From: Nemertoderma westbladi
Lineage: Eukaryota > Xenacoelomorpha > Nemertodermatida > Nemertodermatidae
Assembly (NCBI GenBank): GCA_032718475.1
Contig: JAUCBJ010006192.1
Location: 1-25,808, forward strand
Reading direction: 5' to 3'
DNA length: 25,808 bases
A program made the translations under genes and the position numbers. Position 1 is the first letter of the stretch. Each line of letters begins with the position of its first letter. Below the pieces are notes generated by a model. The model did no database searches and was not told the origin of the DNA. It was given only the letters and a program-made list of their open reading frames with translations. Positions 17,337-25,808 of the stretch are shown piece by piece.

Positions 17337-17449
17337 GTGCAATTTGATTCCATTGGTAAAAGATAAGAATGAAGATATTACTAGTGCAGATAATTACCGT
17401 GGTATCGCAATTACCACAGCAATCAGTAAAATATTTGAAGTAATGTATA
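17337..17449 (+). mobile_element. LINE D, piece 2 (RT, IPLVKDKN-NYR block)
   Basis: The + frame reads CNLIPLVKDKNEDI, ADNYRGIAITTAISK and IFEVMY. It follows piece 1 (HGYIPCVPF) at the expected residue once LINE C is removed, and continues into piece 3 (VMYIDRLCDKL) once the RTE-A/LINE E block is removed. It ends with the 11-bp repeat agtaatgtata (17439-17449). Confidence 0.8.
17439..17449 (+). repeat. left target-site duplication of RTE-A copy 2
   Basis: AGTAATGTATA, identical to 23716-23726. Both copies are in LINE D coding sequence, in the same frame (V-M-Y), which identifies it as a duplicated target. Confidence 0.8.
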
Positions 17450-18802
17450 CCACCAATTTAGACTAAAGGTCAACTAAAGCCCCCCCCCCCCAAGAAAGGA
17501 GACCTCGGTATACCAACAAACTATCGTGGGATCTGTCTGCTTCTGGTAGCTGCCAAAATATACAATAAAATGATTCTATATAGGATTAGGCCTCACATAG
17601 AGAAACTACTGCGTAAGAGCCAAAACGGATTTCGACCAAGTAGATCAACAATAGCTCAGATACTTGCACTACGGAGACTGATTGAAGGAATTAAGTCAAA
17701 GAATCTCCCCGCAGTCATGACTTTTGTGGACTTCAAGAAGGCATTCGACTCCATCCATAGAGGCAAAATGCTTGAAATCCTAAGAGCTTATGGAATACCA
17801 GAGGTAATTGTTGCTGGCATTGGATTGTTATATTGTGACACAGAAGCGCAGGTACTCTCACCAGATGGTGAAACTGAGTTTTTCTCAATCCTGGCTGGGG
17901 TACTGCAAGGTGACACATTAGCACCATTACTATTTGTAATTGTGCTGGATTACGCAATGAGGACAGCCACAAAGGGTGAAGACCTGGGATTCACACTTCA
18001 AGAACGCAGAAGTAGTAGATATCCGGCAACTACAGTCACAGACACCGACTTTGCGGATGACATCGCCCTGCTCTCTAATACCCTAGCAGATGCACAGCTT
18101 CTACTAAATAAAGTGGAGAGGGCTGCTAAGGAGGTTGGATTGCATATAAATGCTACCAAGACCGAATTCATGACCTTTAATGTTGATGGAAACTTGACAA
18201 CCATTGACAATAATCAACTAAGGAAGGTTGACGACTTCCAGTACCTTGGATCATGGATAGAGAGTAGCAAAAAGAACATAGACTTTAGGAAAGCAAAGGC
18301 TTGGGTAGCTCTATCAAAAATGGATACCATCTCGAAATTAGGTCTCTCCAGGCACCTGAACACTAAGTTCTTTCGAGCCACAGTGGAAAGTGTATTTTTA
18401 TATGGGGGTGAAACCTGGACACTGACTAAATCACTTGAACAACGAATTGATGGTTGCTACACAAGACTACTAAGGGCAGCCCTAAACATCAGCTGGAGAC
18501 AACACATGACAAACGCCGAGCTTTATGGTACAATACCACCTGTATCAACCACCTTCCGTGAACGCAGATTAAGATTCAGTGGGCACTGCTGGCGAAGTAA
18601 AGACGAGGTCATACCAGATCTACTTTTCTGGCAACCAACTCATGGAAAGCGTAGTCGTGGACGACCGGCCATAACATATATAGATCAACTTGAAAGGGAT
18701 ACTGAACTTGGGAGAAACGAAATTGCGACAACTATGAAGAAGCGGGAAGCCTGAAAGGATCTCATTTCCGCTGTCCAAGTTCGCTCGACCTAGTAGTAGT
18801 AG
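17450..18802 (+). mobile_element. RTE-A copy 2 (5'-truncated), inserted in LINE D
   Basis: The element starts at 17450 within the RT region (PPI, then a stop where relatives have Trp, then TKGQL) and runs to its (TAG)4 tail at 18791-18802. A run of 12 C at 17480-17491 lies in the coding part (PPPPKKGDLG). It is joined to the short copy at 23650-23717 as one insertion, interrupted by LINE E. Confidence 0.85.
17464..18754 (+). pseudogene. RTE-A reverse transcriptase, nearly intact
   Basis: The frame opens TKGQL, reads KKGDLGIPTNYRGICLL, and from the Met at 17570 runs 394 codons. Counting from that Met: SQNGFRPSRSTIAQ (17-30), motif A FVDFKKAFD (52-60), motif B GVLQGDTLAPLLF (110-122), motif C DTDFADD (158-164, catalytic pair intact), then FQYLGSWI and the RTE C-terminal GRPAITYIDQLERD. 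It stops at 18752-18754, where TGG of the family sequence REAWKDLI has become TGA, removing the last ~11 residues. It lacks EN and the N-terminal RT part by 5' truncation, so it cannot act alone; RT domain residues look good. Confidence 0.87.
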
Positions 18803-18949
18803 TATATATATATATAATTCTTTAATAAAAAGCATATTTTTGCATGCTGAAATGGATGCACAAACTAATAAAATAGACATACAGTAAAAATATCGATAAG
18901 CATCGAAAACTAAAATAATTAATGATATGTGTATCGCTTCAAATTTGGT

Positions 18950-20944
18950 TCATATAGAGTATTTAACCAGAGCTTTAAGAGTTACAGGTGATCTAATATA
19001 CATAAAATCGTCAAGTTGCGCAACACCATAGGCGGACATTGCAGCTCTTAACAAAGTCGATTGATCTATCTAAGAACACAATCTAGTAGAAAATGCGATT
19101 CGGATTCAGGCTCACCACATAAACAGGCACAATCATCAATGTCACCATATCTGCTTCTCATAAGAGCCAGGTTGCCCTGACCGAGCACCAAACCGAGAAT
19201 GAAGGATTCATGAGCTCTACCACAGGCTAGATTTATGGGTGTAAGTGACGGCAGCTGGTTTGTTTTGATCAGAGAATCGTTCAAATTGAGAGACTTTTTC
19301 CATACATCCTGTGTATACATTTTCATTTGTCCTTGAGTGTAGTGCAATTGCCGTGAGTCTATATTCTCGATTTCAATTAAACGACTAGATCTCTCATTGT
19401 TTAACCACGCAATATATGTTTTCACATCGTTCAAGTGTGAGGCAAAACTGTTTTTTAAGGACAGTTCGGAAATCGCTTTCAACGCATTGTAATGTCTTCC
19501 GATCTCGACAATGATTTCAACAGATATTTGGTCCTGATTACCTGACAAAATATTTCGGGAGGCGGAATGCCACATATCACTTCTAGTTTATTTCTGTGAG
19601 GGTTATATAAAGCACCAACAGATTGTTTAGCATTATGCCCCATAGATCATTAAGAATTTTTATGGCTTCCCGATTCATCCATACTGGTGATGCATACAAT
19701 AGTTTGGGAAGTAGTACCGACTGTATTAGCTTTGTTGCTGCTAGTAGGTTTATTCCGCTGGATGGCTTCACAAATTTACTTATGAGATCCCAAATACTCC
19801 AGAATTTTTGCAATAGTGACCTGAGATTAAATTCAAAGGACATATTTGAGTCAAAAATGACTCCAAGAATTTTGGTCTCATGAATATAGCTACATACACT
19901 ATTCCCCATGACTATTTTAGGTAAGGCATCATAGTCAAAGTGAGGCATGTTTATTATCACAATGTCTGTCTTTTCTCCATTAGTTTTTAGTCGCCATTTT
20001 GTACACCATGTACTAAATTGGCTACAGTCTATTTGAACTTGACTTAGGCAGACTAACAGGGCCTCCATTGATTGATCACATCCTCTATAATTAGAGCTAT
20101 CATCTGCGTATTTGTATTGTGACAACAACTCTACAATGTAGAAACAGAAAAAGTCCATTGAAAGGACACGTCCTTGAGCTAACCCGATTTCAACATCTAG
20201 ACAAAACGTTTCTGATTTGTAGTCATTAACAACTATTTCTATATTACGGTGTTTTAATATGGTTGTGATGCATTTCAGAATTTTCCCCCTAATACCGGCA
20301 TTATATAGTTTATAGAGGAGTCCGTTTATCCATATAGAATCAAAAGCCTTCTCTACATCTATAGTAGTTAAAACACCTGATCTACCATTTGATGTATCTT
20401 CTTTTATCATACTTGTTAATTTATATAGGTAGTCTACTGTGCTCGAGTTAGGTTTGCAGAATTGTGATTTGTCGCAGTGTGGTCCAACTAAATCTTGAAT
20501 TCTATGTTTGATCAACCGTTCAAAAAGTTTACCAAAATATGACGATATAGAGATAGGTCGGTATGAACCTGGGAATTTGTAATCTCTTTTACCTGCTTTT
20601 TTGATAAACTTAATCATATTCAATGGCCATGGCCATATATTACTCTCAAATGTTAGATTAAACAAATGTAAAGTGAGTGACCGCGCCCAAAAGCCCATAG
20701 ATATTATAAACTTTGGATGTATTCCATCACAATCCATTGACTTACCACTACATTTAATTTGTTTTATTGCTTGTTGTAACTCTTTCATTGTGAAAGCTTG
20801 ATCAAGTTCTGTGCTCGATTCATTCTCATCACTCCCATAGAAATCAGAATGGTGATCTTCAATAAATTTGTCAACATAATTCTTAAAAGGTTCATCGAAA
20901 TTTTCTCCAGCCAAATGGTTTCCAGTGAAGAAAGTTTCAAACAT
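18950..20944 (-). pseudogene. LINE E ORF2, RT and C-terminal region, frameshifted
   Basis: The 453-codon part (20944-19583) has SYRPISISSYFGKLFERL (127-144), motif A IDVEKAFDSIW (195-205), motif B GLAQGRVLS (254-262; Pro before Gln is Ala and the Ser after Gly is Arg) and motif C KYADDSS (278-284) with both aspartates. Motifs B and C are closer together than usual. The frame slips near 19620, and LEVICGIPPPEIF follows in another frame. From 19575 it continues as HYNALKAISE, RAHESFILG and GQGNLALMRSRYG. It then has C-x-C, His and Cys (CACLCGEPESESHFLLDC), a jockey-type C-terminal metal-binding motif. One more slip near 19070 leads to STLLRAAMSAYG and a stop at 18950-18952. Confidence 0.82.
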
Positions 20945-22188
20945 ATACTTGGCCTTTTCTTCTTTTTAAAATTGTGCTTGAATGATTTCCAGAAGATTTT
21001 AGAGTTGGTTTTATTTAACTCCGATGCTTGTTTTTGAAACCATTCATTGCGGGACTTTTCTATTTGGTTGTTAAAGGCTTCCTTTAGTTGTTTATATCTA
21101 TCATGGTTCATCGGATCGCTCCTAAGCTTTAGGTTTTTTCTCGCTCTCCTTAATTTCTTGGAGAGATCTGATAAAATTTCGTTCCAGTAAGGCTTTGAAT
21201 GTTTGTTGACCAATTTTGGGTGTAGTATTTTAGCATTCGTTTTATTGATAGAATTTTGCAAAAAGCTCCAAAGTTCTTCAGGGTCGTCAATTATTGTCCA
21301 ATAGTCTTTATTATCTTTAAGAATATTTTCCAAAGAGTGTGACCATAATATCCAGTCAGTATCTGTGAGATTGTAGATTATTTTTCTTGTGCTGTCTTTC
21401 TTGTGCGGTTTCATGTCACTGAAAACAGAGAAAACTGGATAATGTCCCCGGCCTGGTGTACCAGCAAAGAGTTCATAGGTTATATCAACATATATGTCAA
21501 CAAATTCATCATAAATATTCTGTGTTGTGATGATGAAGTCGATAATACTACCTCCATTATCACACACAAAAGTACGATCTTTTGGGTTGATGAGCTTGAA
21601 GCTAGGTTCATCAATTAAGAAGTTGTTGAATTTAGCCCCCATTTGATTTACAGTTGTGTCCCCCCAACGGTGATGGCGTGAATTCCAATCTCCGGCGATT
21701 AGAACGCCAGCTAGGTTGTTCGAAACACTGAACTCCTGGGCCTGTTTTAAATTTTCAAAAATTTTCTCAAGTTCTGGTGTATTGTACAGGTGAGCATATA
21801 CTGATCCCACTAAGAAGCTTTTAGAGCCAGTAGATATTAAACACCACACAATGTCCAGCTCTTTAGTTTCGAGCAAAGTTAACCTAGTGCAACTTAAATC
21901 ACCTTTTGCATAAATTGCGACGCCTTTACATTTTGTCTGCGAATTATCTGTTAGAGTCTGAAGATTGTGTTCACAATGGTACCCTGAGATATTGATATCA
22001 TAGTTATCTTTGGTATATACCTCAGAGACAAGTAATATATCGATGTTTCTTTCTCTACACATACCTGAGCGGGCTATCTTGCTATGGTCAGATGAACCAG
22101 CAATATTAATTTGCGCAACTAAAAAATCACATATTGGTGAATCCCCGGCCATGGTTTCTTTCAGTTTATCTAGAGTTGAGTTTTGCAT
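20945..22188 (-). pseudogene. LINE E ORF2, endonuclease domain
   Basis: I place the start at the ATG at 22188, which overlaps the end of ORF1 by 23 nt; the upstream Met at 22320 lies inside ORF1 zinc-knuckle sequence. The protein opens MQNSTLDKLKETM, then FLVAQINIAGS (first EN strand with Asn), IDILLVSEVYT (catalytic Glu), GVAIYAKGD, VLIAGDWNSRHHRWGD (GD-N motif), IDFIIT and GRGHYPVFSVF (catalytic His). EN nicks the target. The linker to RT is basic (KLRRARKNLKLR). The frame is lost near 20955 in an A-rich run (HNFKKKKRP), and RT continues in the next frame. Confidence 0.83.
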
Positions 22189-23542
22189 CAAGGTCTCTGT
22201 AAACTTTACAGCATTTGTCAACTGAACTGTGATCACCTTTGCAGTTGACACAATAAAGAGCAGAAGTGCAGCTTTTATAATCGTGTTCATTGCTTGAAAT
22301 GCCACAGTTGTAGCACACACGCTTACTAGTACACCACTTTGCTACGTGGCCGTATTTACAACAATTATAGCACTGAGTTGGCTTTAAATTTCTTTCTAGC
22401 CTACTTACCTCGTGGTGTACACCTTCAATGAAAACACCTTCAGAGATTGCATTCACTAGGTGGTCACTGTTACCAAACTTGACCTTCACAGTGGACAGAA
22501 CTTTTTCTTTCCTTTTAAAACGCTGGACTAACACTACTGATTTATCGCCAATGTTCTCCTCAATAGATTGTTTGATTGTGTCTTCTAGTATATCTCTATC
22601 CACACCGTGGACTACGACTTCAGTATTCACCTTAGCCCCAAAAGTTAATACCACAGTGTCACCACCGAAGAATTCAGATTTCCACCCGTTCAGAACATGC
22701 TGTTGTTCTTCCTTCTTGGAGAAAGTAATCAAAACACTTCCTCGTGAAGTTTTAGTAGCATAAATGATCCTCAGATTTGGGAAATGCTTCGCAAGTTGTC
22801 TCTTGATATCAATGCTAGATTTCACAAACTTATAATCAGCGATTCCCTCAATTATCACTGAAAGGTCTGGGTCAAAAGCTTTGTTATCAGACTTCAGAGC
22901 CCCAGAACTACTGTTTTTACTGGTATTTCCAGAGCTGGTAGAGATAGGCCTACCTGAATCCCGCTGAGAATGAGTTGGAGGAGCAGATGCTGGAGCAGTC
23001 GTATCTGTCTCTCCCTTTCTCTTTGGATAATTCTTCCGCCTTTTTTCGACCAGAGTGAAGTCTGAATCGTTATTCTCTTTCTCCTTAGGCTTTGAAGTTA
23101 ATTTATTGACAAACTCTTCTGCAAAATCTGTTTCAATACCCAGATTAGACTCCACCCCACCGCCAGTATCAGCGACTACTAATTGGGAATTGTTGAGTTT
23201 CGCGTTGACGTGTGTTATCTCGGAACGTAGACGAGCAACCTCCGTATTCGTGCGGGTATTCGCTTGTCTCCCTGTTTCAAGGTTCTTAATAAGTGCCTTT
23301 GTTTCTTTAAATTCTCCAGCGATTATCTTCTTTAACTCGGCTGCAAGGGTATCGTTAACGTTAACAGTAGTTGGTGACTCTTGGATTCCCTCCAGAAATA
23401 AAATAGTGTCGACTAATTTCTCATTCGATAGATCGGCGAGTAATTTCTCTATCAGTTGTACCCGGTTTCCTTTATTCAATTTTGTCAGCTCTTTTCTTCT
23501 TATGTCGCGAGAAGTTTTCGTAGAGGCGTCCCCGGCGACCAT
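22166..23542 (-). CDS. LINE E ORF1 protein, zinc-knuckle RNA-binding
   Basis: The 458-residue frame is intact from the ATG at 23542 to the TAA at 22166. The N-terminal third is charged and helical (a likely coiled coil around residues 75-115), followed by a Ser/Thr/Pro-rich low-complexity stretch (about 175-225). A folded region resembling an RRM-type segment comes next (VIIEGIADYKFVKSS..., VVVHGVDRDILED). The C-terminus has three CCHC-like knuckles: C-x2-C-x4-H-x4-C at about 391-404, C-x2-C-x6-H-x4-C at 410-425, and C-x2-C-x3-H-x5-C at 431-444. Such ORF1 proteins coat the element RNA and carry it to the target. ORF2 starts within its last codons. Confidence 0.85.
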   Translation of the reverse strand: MVAGDASTKTSRDIRRKELTKLNKGNRVQLIEKLLADLSNEKLVDTILFLEGIQESPTTVNVNDTLAAELKKIIAGEFKETKALIKNLETGRQANTRTNTEVARLRSEITHVNAKLNNSQLVVADTGGGVESNLGIETDFAEEFVNKLTSKPKEKENNDSDFTLVEKRRKNYPKRKGETDTTAPASAPPTHSQRDSGRPISTSSGNTSKNSSSGALKSDNKAFDPDLSVIIEGIADYKFVKSSIDIKRQLAKHFPNLRIIYATKTSRGSVLITFSKKEEQQHVLNGWKSEFFGGDTVVLTFGAKVNTEVVVHGVDRDILEDTIKQSIEENIGDKSVVLVQRFKRKEKVLSTVKVKFGNSDHLVNAISEGVFIEGVHHEVSRLERNLKPTQCYNCCKYGHVAKWCTSKRVCYNCGISSNEHDYKSCTSALYCVNCKGDHSSVDKCCKVYRDLDAKLNSR

Positions 23543-23649
23543 TACAAATATTTATTGGCAATCAATATAAACAATTCAAATCAATTCGTGAAATATACCT
23601 CAGCAATCATATAATCAGTTGCATTGGATGTATGCGACGGCGCATCGAT
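23543..23649 (-). promoter_or_regulatory. LINE E 5' UTR
   Basis: Non-coding leader from the junction with RTE-A (23650) to the ORF1 start codon. An internal pol II promoter would be expected here, but no specific motif is claimed. Confidence 0.5.
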
Positions 23650-23717
23650 AGAATCGGGAAGCCTGGAAGGATCTCATTTCCACTGTCCGAGTTCGCACGA
23701 CCTAGTAGTAGTAGTAG
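23650..23717 (+). mobile_element. RTE-A 3' end: second half of a split copy
   Basis: The last 68 bp of RTE-A (GGGAAGCCTGGAAGG... to (TAG)5). It repeats 18738-18802 with about five substitutions and one extra TAG. It can be the right half of a long target duplication made when LINE E landed in the RTE-A tail, or an independent tiny RTE-A copy. The direct repeat agtaatgtata after its tail matches the left edge of RTE-A copy 2, which favours the first. It keeps TGG where copy 2 has the TGA stop. Confidence 0.75.
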
Positions 23718-23726
23718 TAATGTATA
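23716..23726 (+). repeat. right target-site duplication of RTE-A
   Basis: AGTAATGTATA, identical to 17439-17449; it overlaps the last TAG of the tail by two bases. Confidence 0.8.
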
Positions 23727-24828
23727 TCGATCGGCTCTGTGATAAGCTATTAATGTCAGATTCACAATTTGGTATTAGGGAAGGCCATGGTACCGAATTG
23801 TGCATATTTACCCTTAAGGAAATTATTCAGTATTATCTAGAGAATGACTCATCGCTGTATGTTTTATTGACTCTTCCAAAGCATTTGATCTTGTAAACCA
23901 TTACACGTTATTTCAGAAACTTATTGATAAGGAACATTCCATTGTTTTATATCAGAGTACTAAGGTTTTGGTATAGATGTCAACAGCTGTGCGTTCTTTG
24001 GGGGGGGGGGGGGGTTCTTTTCTGAAACATTTCAGGTTACAAACGGTACAAAACAGGGGGGTATCCTCTCGCCCTACCTTTATAGCGTTTACCTGGATAA
24101 CCTCAGCAGGGAATTAAACTCCTGTAACGTGGGTTGTGCTATGGCAGATGTTCGTACCATTCATCTTATGTACGCAGACGACTTAGCATTGTGCGCAAAC
24201 TCAATAAACGGTCTACAAAAACTATTATCTATTTTTGAAAAGTACGCCCTAGGGCATTGTATCACAGTAAATCTGAAGAAAACTAAATGTATGTATTACT
24301 TTCCAAAATCGTGCAATAATGTTGATGTTGGTCAGGTGCATATTAACAGTCATAAATTAAAAATAGTTACAGAACTTAAATATTTAGGACATATTTTGTG
24401 CAGCAATACCGATGATAATCCTGATATACTTAACCAAGTTAGGTCATTTTATAGGAGGGCTAATAGTTTAATAAGGAAATTTGGTAGTTGTTCTACGGAA
24501 GTTAAGGTCAACCTATTCCGCTGTTTCTGCACCCAGTTTTATTGCAACGCGTTATGGGCTAAACTTAACTACTCCTGTGACGTGCATAATAAAATTCGGG
24601 TTGCGTATAACACCGCTGCTAGGCGTTTATTTAGGTGTAGCTATGGTACAAGCGTTTCGTTCATGTTTGGTGTATTTAACTTACCTAAGTTTATTCATTA
24701 GGGCTAATGCTATAGATTCTTTGTTTTCACGTGTTTCGTATTCTACCAACCGGTTGGTTCGTGCTACCGTAGAATCTACTTCTTTCCCAAGTAGAATTGT
24801 TCAAATGCGTAATTTATCAAATATTTAG
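23719..24828 (+). pseudogene. LINE D reverse transcriptase, frameshifted
   Basis: Coding starts VMYIDRLCDKLLMSDSQFGI, then GHGTELCIFTLKEIIQYY. Motif A is hit by a frameshift near 23870 (SSKAFDLVNHYTLF continues in another frame). A stop and a run of 15 G (24000-24014) follow. Motif B reads TKQGGILSPYLYSVYLDNL and motif C HLMYADDLALC (YADD intact). The C-terminal part has ELKYLGHILCS, RRANSLIRKFGSCS and KIRVAYNTAARRL. It slips again near 24700 and ends SRIVQMRNLSNI with a stop at 24828. D lacks EN and much of the N-terminal half because of 5' truncation. Confidence 0.82.
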
Positions 24829-24921
24829 ATTTTGGTTTTTAGGTTAGGTAGGTAGCATTAATTTTGTGCTGAATAAGTATATTAATTACATTTTACTGTT
24901 TCATGGGCCCCTGTGGCCTGC

Positions 24922-24927
24922 AATAAA
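24922..24927 (+). terminator. poly(A)-type signal near the 3' end of LINE D
   Basis: AATAAA, about 20 bp before the junction with RTE-B. Consistent with the 3' end of the LINE transcript. Confidence 0.5.
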
Positions 24928-24957
24928 GATTAATATATATATAATATATTTGTTTGT

Positions 24958-25211
24958 CGGGGTAGAAAATGAGAGTAGCCTCCAACTCCAGAATCCCTCT
25001 CCCGCTCACAATCTGGCCTCCCTGGTAACCCTGGCTTTGGGCCAGAAAGGTCATCAGGAAAGGGACTCAAAGAATTGTTTGCCGCTCTCTCTCCATTAGG
25101 GGGTGAGACAGGCAGCTGTTCAGGAGATAACTGACGCCTGTGAGGCCGATTGTGCCCGGTCATTCCACTGGCCTCTAGTGGCCGGACCTCCGCATTACTA
25201 ATGTAATCCAT
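24958..25211 (-). pseudogene. RTE-B N-terminal region
   Basis: The frame starts MDYISNAEVRPLEASGM and continues HRRQLSPEQLPVSPP, ERAANNSLSPFPDDLSG and ERDSGVGGYSHF, matching the internal repeat in the 13.8-14.2 kb part. It ends at PRQ, and the expected PLVNLR follows at 14282 downwards. This N-terminal stretch is proline/serine-rich, lies upstream of EN and has no known catalytic role. Confidence 0.8.
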
Positions 25212-25690
25212 AGTGGGGGTTGGGGGTGCTTTTTTGCCGAGTCAGCTCTCGGGGCAAATACCCCACACCCTGGTTTGCCATTCCACAGGGTGGGTGTCGC
25301 AGTGGATCTAGATATGAGGCCCATCACCCATATCTACTCTGGCGCACATGACCCACCATTGGCTGTGCAGCTCATCTGCTGGGTCATGCCCTGTACCCCT
25401 GCTGCCAGGTGCAGGTCGCAGTGAAGTGCTCTCAGTGTGGACATCAGAGTCGACTCTACTCCTGACCAGCCATTGGTAGATCACCATCTGCCTGGCCAGG
25501 CCATATACCCCTGCAGCCAAGTATATGGGTCCTTAATCCAGGACCAAGGGCGTCCTTATCCCAGAACGAAGGGGGTCCTAGTTACAGGACCAGATTTGCT
25601 CTAGTAAGAGGGTCTATGCAGCTCAGGTGGCTCCTCCTTTATGCTGCATGGAGGTGGCAAGTTTTCTTGATCAATGACCTAGAATACCTG
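25212..25690 (-). promoter_or_regulatory. RTE-B 5' UTR
   Basis: GC-richer sequence upstream of the RTE-B start codon with several short inverted and direct phrases (CATATACCC, CAGGTGCAGG, TCCAGGACC). It should contain the internal promoter. Open frames here (such as the 70-codon one at 25308-25520) look non-coding. Confidence 0.5.
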
Positions 25691-25808
25691 ACCTGACCCG
25701 GTCAGATCTCGATTTGTACGAAATGATTGTACATACTGTATACATTATAAGTGATAGAAAATGCACAAATTAAACAATATAACAGAATATAGTGTCGTAA
25801 TTCAGAGA
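25691..25808. other. AT-rich flank
   Basis: No feature seen; composition returns to the genomic background. Confidence 0.5.

Larger units (their letters stand above)
18803..23649 (-). mobile_element. LINE E, near-full-length two-ORF retrotransposon
   Basis: A 4.85-kb element on the minus strand: short 5' UTR (23649-23543), ORF1 with zinc knuckles, ORF2 with EN, RT and a C-terminal cysteine-histidine motif, and a 3' UTR ending in a TA-repeat at 18803. The two-ORF layout and RT motifs place it in the jockey/I group in a broad sense; I do not assign a clade. Its flanks are both the last ~65 bp of RTE-A, see the entry at 23650. Confidence 0.85.
23716..24948 (+). mobile_element. LINE D, piece 3 (RT core to 3' end)
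   Basis: The 3' portion of D runs from VMYIDRL through the RT catalytic region to a 3' UTR with AATAAA (24922-24927) and a short TA-rich tail. RTE-B sequence in the opposite orientation starts within a few bases of its end. The family is one of the single-polyprotein LINEs common in marine invertebrates; I leave the clade open. Confidence 0.82.
24950..25690 (-). mobile_element. RTE-B retrotransposon, 5' part
   Basis: It contains the 5' UTR and first ~85 codons of RTE-B. It ends (on the minus strand) at 24950, where LINE D begins, and continues at 14293. Being a 5' end without a 3' end, it cannot be explained by ordinary 5' truncation, which points to a split element. The outer limit near 25690 is set only by the drop in GC content. 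Confidence 0.78.

Noticed and set aside
23055-23570. 171-codon + strand frame
   Set aside because: Antisense shadow of the LINE E ORF1, which has zinc knuckles and an intact frame.
23650-23717. Independent tiny RTE-A insertion
   Set aside because: Possible, but the matching 11-bp repeat and in-frame LINE D continuation make it more likely to be the far end of RTE-A copy 2; kept as the stated alternative.

Overview
The window looks like intergenic and intronic DNA from an animal genome, most likely a marine invertebrate. The grounds are AT-rich spacer DNA, exons with good splice sites lying outside long open frames, tRNA-derived SINEs, non-LTR retrotransposons of RTE, CR1/L2 and jockey-like type, a Ty3/gypsy remnant, a hAT-type DNA transposon, and many long poly-C/poly-G tracts. 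There are no bacterial operons. I cannot name the species.

Left part (1-12.8 kb). A terminal exon on the + strand (1189-1453) encodes a cysteine-containing tail with a C-terminal hydrophobic segment like a GPI-anchor signal. On the minus strand, an opening exon (11886 down to about 11233) and a closing exon with a PH-like C-terminal helix and a poly(A) signal (4140-3751) may be the two ends of one gene. The roughly 7 kb between them would be an intron packed with mobile elements: a 5'-truncated RTE copy (4637-5765), and the end of a Ty3/gypsy element whose integrase tail is split by a 1.73-kb inverted-repeat element (5823-7554). The gypsy LTR is in turn interrupted by a hAT-type element (8262-9869, perfect 8-bp target duplication), which itself contains a tRNA-derived SINE (9440-9677).

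Right part (12.8-25.7 kb). This is a stack of nested LINEs that can be ordered in time. The oldest is RTE-B (minus strand; 5' end at 25.7 kb, remainder at 14293-12795). LINE D (+ strand) landed in it and now lies in three pieces (14294-~14395, ~17337-17449, 23716-24948). D was broken by a CR1/L2-type LINE C (~14396-17336) and by an RTE-A element (17450-18802 plus 23650-23717). RTE-A was broken close to its 3' end by LINE E (18803-23649, minus strand), which carries a nearly intact zinc-knuckle ORF1 and a frameshifted endonuclease/RT ORF2. The D pieces rejoin in the same reading frame across an 11-bp direct repeat, and the RTE-B pieces rejoin at the same residue, which supports this reconstruction.

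No complete autonomous element is seen; every RT frame has frameshifts, stops or deletions. The host coding content is the two or three exons on the left. The most informative observations are the nested insertion history, the unusually long (about 65-bp) candidate target duplication around LINE E, and the way the RTE-A stop codon is the first unit of its own (TAG)n tail.
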